A program made the position numbers and the translations under genes. A stretch of 64,000 nt of DNA from CAWUKT01 sp963923035 (GTDB taxonomy: Bacteria; Bacteroidota; Bacteroidia; J057; JADKCL01): assembly GCA_963923035.1 (NCBI GenBank), contig CAWUKT010000012.1, positions 1 through 64,000 on the forward strand, in the 5' to 3' direction. The notes under the pieces are model-generated. The model did not search any database and was not told the DNA's origin. It was given only the letters and a program-made list of their open reading frames with translations. Positions 61,570 to 64,000 of this stretch are shown piece after piece (within the stretch, counting starts at the first letter, position 1; every line of letters starts with the position of its first letter).

Positions 61570-61597
61570 AGCCCCTCCCGAAAAACTGGGAGGGGCT
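61570..61597 (-). terminator. Terminator of a short minus-strand unit
   Basis: Perfect stem AGCCCCTCCC / GGGAGGGGCT with T6 on the minus strand. The same stem, one pair shorter, ends the mini-gene at 23554. Confidence 0.85.
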
Positions 61598-61781
61598 GAA
61601 AACAGACAGGTATGGAATGAGTGGATAGTTGGGCGATCTTTTGAGTGGTGCAAGTTCTCGTGCCGCGATATAGTAGGGTATTTTCAGCTCCGAAGAACAG
61701 AGACTTTGTGGAGGTGTCGAAAGAAGAGATGAACGCGCCGGACGAGTGATTGAAGGAGAAGGGTCGGGAAATGCAAATAAG
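61598..61781 (-). ncRNA. Candidate small RNA between two terminators
   Basis: About 180 bases lie between the terminator of the upstream T9SS gene and another minus-strand terminator. No ATG frame in this interval is convincing, so a transcription unit of small RNA type, or read-through 3' end processing, is likely. No known RNA family recognised, and no clear promoter box seen. Confidence 0.3.
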
Positions 61782-61815
61782 AAAAGGGCCCGCCAAGTGA
61801 TTGACGGGCCCTTTT
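61782..61815. terminator. Terminator after the T9SS gene at 61832
   Basis: Perfect 11-bp stem AAAAGGGCCCG / CGGGCCCTTTT, T-runs on both sides; 17 bases after the stop on the minus strand. Confidence 0.85.
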
Positions 61816-61831
61816 ACAGCGGTAATCGGAT

Positions 61832-63493
61832 TTACTGGACGACGACTTTTTGCTGCCAGTTTTGGGTTTCTCCTGCTACTTCGAGGAGGTAGAACCCAGC
61901 GGGGAACTGCTCAACATCGAGGGTGGCCTCGGTGCCGAGTCCGTTGCCGGCATTTTCGATGAGGACCTTTCCGTCCAGGCTGAGCAGGCGGTAGGACTGC
62001 AGGTCTTCACCCGCAATTTCAATGTGCAATTGCTGCTGGGCCGGCTGCGGGAACACCCGCAATTCAACACTTTCGTCGATGGCTGCCGCAGCCGATCCGG
62101 GCTGGCGCTTGCTCCAACCACAGCGGATCACTTCCAGGTTGAACTTGGAGGCCGTGAGGCCCACATTGTTGGCGACGGCCAACTGGTTCGGCGGGTTGTT
62201 GATGTGCTGCCACCAGACGCCCAGGAAGGCGGTCGGGGGCAGGGTGGGATCGACACAATCGGTATTCAGACCGAAGTCCATCGTAAACCGCGTGGCCAGT
62301 CCGCCGGGGAGGACCGTGGGGTCGGAGGTGAATCCATTGGCCACCAGGCCACTGATCGCCGGCAACTCCGCGATGCCCGTGAAGACGTCATCGTCATTGG
62401 AGAAGAAGGGATAGTAGACGTTGAACTGGAGGAGGTTGCCGAAGATATCGTAAATGGCTGCGATGGAGGAGCGGGTACCATTGGAATTGGTCACATAGCC
62501 ACTCACGTAGATATCGCCATTGTTGGACAGCTCGAGGGCAGCCTCATACGCGCTTCCCGGGATATTGGGCAGGTAGGTATTCCAGAGCAATTCGCCGTGG
62601 TCGTTCATATAACCCAGCCATGCGTGGTGCGTAGTCCCGCCGTTGGTCGAAACCGTACCGCAGGTGATGAGGTTGCCATTCGGATTGGGGGACTCGTTGA
62701 GCCAGAGGGGATTGACGTTGCTGGCTCCACCGACGACGTTCTCTACGGAGAACTGGTAATTGGCCTGGTTGTCGTAGGCATTGATGTAGAAAGTATTGAA
62801 GCCATTGGTAGAAACGTTCCGGTAGTAACCAATGCTCTGGAGCGACTCATTGGCGCAGTAGCCAATGTTTTGCTGGCTGGCCACCATGTTGGTTTGAACG
62901 TATTCATAGACCGGGGTACCACTGTTGATGTCGATATGGGCCACGTAGAGGTCGTTGCCGCCCCACTCGCCGGTCACAATAAATTCGGGGTCGCCGGTCA
63001 CTCCCTGAGCGACTCCGATGACATTCTTGCCTACAAAGTTCGGAATTTCAACGGTCCACATAAGGTTACCGCCGTAATCGAGGTGGAAGACATAGCTTCG
63101 CTGGTTGACGTAGTCGTAGCCGACGACTCCGTAGCCATAGCCAGGCTCTTCGCAGATGCCACCTGGATCGAGGTCCTGACCGGGAAGGTCAAATACAAAG
63201 GACCAATTCCACCAACCGGAGAAGGGGTCGGTCTGCATGACATGGAGGTAGCGGTTCGGGACATTGGGATCGAGGACTCCGTGGAGGGCAACGACGTCCT
63301 GGTTGGCGTCTACCACATTGACGGCACCTTCTTTCAGGTTGGGCATGAATCCGAGGCCGTGGCCTTGCAGGAATTCATTGTTTTGGGGGAAATAGAGCTG
63401 GCCTTGGAACTGGGCCTTGGTTGTGAAAAATCCAACACAAACAAAGGCTACCCATGCGGCGTGCCGCAGGGCGGAGGGTAATACTTTTTTCAT
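61832..63493 (-). CDS. Large secreted protein with T9SS sorting domain
   Basis: A 553-residue exported protein. Signal peptide (MKKVLPSALRHAAWVAFVCVG, cleavage near KAQ), a long beta-rich body with repeating segments like GYGYGVVGYDYVN, PEFIVTGEWGGNDLYVAHID and NGDIYVSGYVTNSNG, possibly a beta-propeller, and a C-terminal sorting domain (LRVFPQPAQQQLHIEI to QQKVVVQ). No catalytic motif found. Surface-exposed or released by T9SS; role unknown. Single gene with its own terminator. Confidence 0.85.
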   Translation of the reverse strand: MKKVLPSALRHAAWVAFVCVGFFTTKAQFQGQLYFPQNNEFLQGHGLGFMPNLKEGAVNVVDANQDVVALHGVLDPNVPNRYLHVMQTDPFSGWWNWSFVFDLPGQDLDPGGICEEPGYGYGVVGYDYVNQRSYVFHLDYGGNLMWTVEIPNFVGKNVIGVAQGVTGDPEFIVTGEWGGNDLYVAHIDINSGTPVYEYVQTNMVASQQNIGYCANESLQSIGYYRNVSTNGFNTFYINAYDNQANYQFSVENVVGGASNVNPLWLNESPNPNGNLITCGTVSTNGGTTHHAWLGYMNDHGELLWNTYLPNIPGSAYEAALELSNNGDIYVSGYVTNSNGTRSSIAAIYDIFGNLLQFNVYYPFFSNDDDVFTGIAELPAISGLVANGFTSDPTVLPGGLATRFTMDFGLNTDCVDPTLPPTAFLGVWWQHINNPPNQLAVANNVGLTASKFNLEVIRCGWSKRQPGSAAAAIDESVELRVFPQPAQQQLHIEIAGEDLQSYRLLSLDGKVLIENAGNGLGTEATLDVEQFPAGFYLLEVAGETQNWQQKVVVQ

Positions 63494-63625
63494 TTCAAAT
63501 AAATATTAAGGTTAGGCGATTTTGATTGTAGTCTGACTCAAGATAGCAAATTGATTCGACAAATCATATATAAATGGCGGTGAACTGGATGTAAACTTCG
63601 ACGAAACATTGGCGGGGCTAGGATT
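63494..63625. other. Intergenic region, no gene seen
   Basis: A short A/T-rich stretch upstream of the T9SS gene, between it and the third repeat copy. No clear promoter box read. Confidence 0.4.
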
Positions 63626-63732
63626 TGCGGTAGGTGTCGGAGGCGTCTGTCGGAGCTCGTCCGGTCTCGCGGGAAGAGACCGGACAGCGACTGCCGGAGG
63701 GACCGCCCGGCCCGATAGGGACGGGACCGCCC
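63626..63732 (+). repeat. Dispersed structured intergenic repeat, copy C
   Basis: Third copy of the element at 1-82 and 51894-51986. Here the first hairpin is replaced by a longer perfect one, GTCCGGTCTC / GAGACCGGAC, while the core CGACTGCCGGAGGGACCG and the end GGGACCGCCC are kept. The left flank (GCGGTAGGTGTCGGAGGCG) matches copy B. Confidence 0.85.
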
Positions 63733-64000
63733 CCTTTCCCCAAGAGGTGTTTTTTGGAGAATTCCTTTCGCTGGCGCAACCCTCCCCGAAGCTGGACGTA
63801 TTGGCAAAAGAACCGAAAAGGAAAGGGTTTAGATGCAATAAAACTACGCTGATCAATTTTCTGTATGGAAGAAAAGCCGGTCCTGGAAGGGTCGAAGGGA
63901 AAGTCCCACCGACTATTTCAAGCTACATTGCCGGTATTCGACTGTGAATAGGGGGATTACCCCGGGCAGGGATTGGTTAGCTTTGAGTTTAACGAAAAAA
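63733..64000. other. Intergenic or partial sequence at the window end
   Basis: No credible gene begins or ends here within the window; open frames are short and of mixed composition. Nothing can be said about what follows. Confidence 0.4.

Noticed and set aside
61850..63481. Long open frame antisense to the T9SS protein (543 codons)
   Set aside because: Mirror of a gene with a clear signal peptide and sorting domain; no recognisable domains.

Overview
The window looks like chromosome of a Bacteroidota species, most likely from the Saprospiria/Lewinella group. The evidence is the parA-parB-DUF5683-dapB-lepB cluster, several secreted proteins ending in type IX secretion (T9SS) sorting domains, an ECF sigma/FecR/TonB-receptor triad, YebC and SRP54 of Bacteroidota type, and promoter boxes fitting the TAnnTTTG pattern, often as TAnnTTCG. 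GC content is high for the phylum. I saw no rRNA, tRNA, CRISPR array, transposase or phage genes.

Layout. 0-4.6 kb: a dispersed structured repeat, a helical hypothetical protein, then a divergent pair of units: a 157-residue unknown plus a deiminase-like (pentein) enzyme on one strand, and a CHAT protease with an effector-associated N-terminal domain on the other. 4.6-11.3 kb: dapF, a membrane protein, and the parAB/DUF5683/dapB/lepB operon. 11.3-23.5 kb: a peptide-binding lipoprotein, a glycosyltransferase, secreted PhoD and PhoX phosphatases, FabH, and a di-haem peroxidase with an imelysin-like front half. 23.5-29.5 kb: two very small candidate peptide genes, each followed by a terminator, a sorbosone-dehydrogenase-like lipoprotein, a dense palindromic repeat array, and a three-gene unit (DUF2490 barrel, DUF1611-like P-loop protein, ABC half-transporter with a divergent signature). 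29.5-36.1 kb: ECF sigma, FecR, TonB receptor, a GH43 lipoprotein and the first of three proteins with a PVQL-type N-terminal tail. 36.3-48 kb: thioesterase, YihY, twin six-cysteine lipoproteins, class IV aminotransferase, sulfotransferase-like protein, YebC, a histidine kinase paired with a response-regulator/flavoprotein fusion lacking its redox cysteines, and an isoaspartyl peptidase. 48.2-53.9 kb: two more PVQL-tail proteins on either side of ffh. 54-64 kb: T9SS proteins, a 21-bp-period tandem repeat, ornithine aminotransferase with a cysteine-rich insertion, a propeller sensor without a kinase, an rRNA/tRNA methyltransferase and a third copy of the dispersed repeat.

The most promising places for undescribed biology are: (i) the CHAT/deiminase divergent locus, (ii) the three PVQL-tail proteins, one with a deaminase-like fold whose catalytic Glu seems replaced, (iii) the DUF2490/DUF1611/ABC unit with two nearby mini-genes, and (iv) the structured dispersed repeat. 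All function calls come from reading the sequence and from recalled family features. No database search was run.
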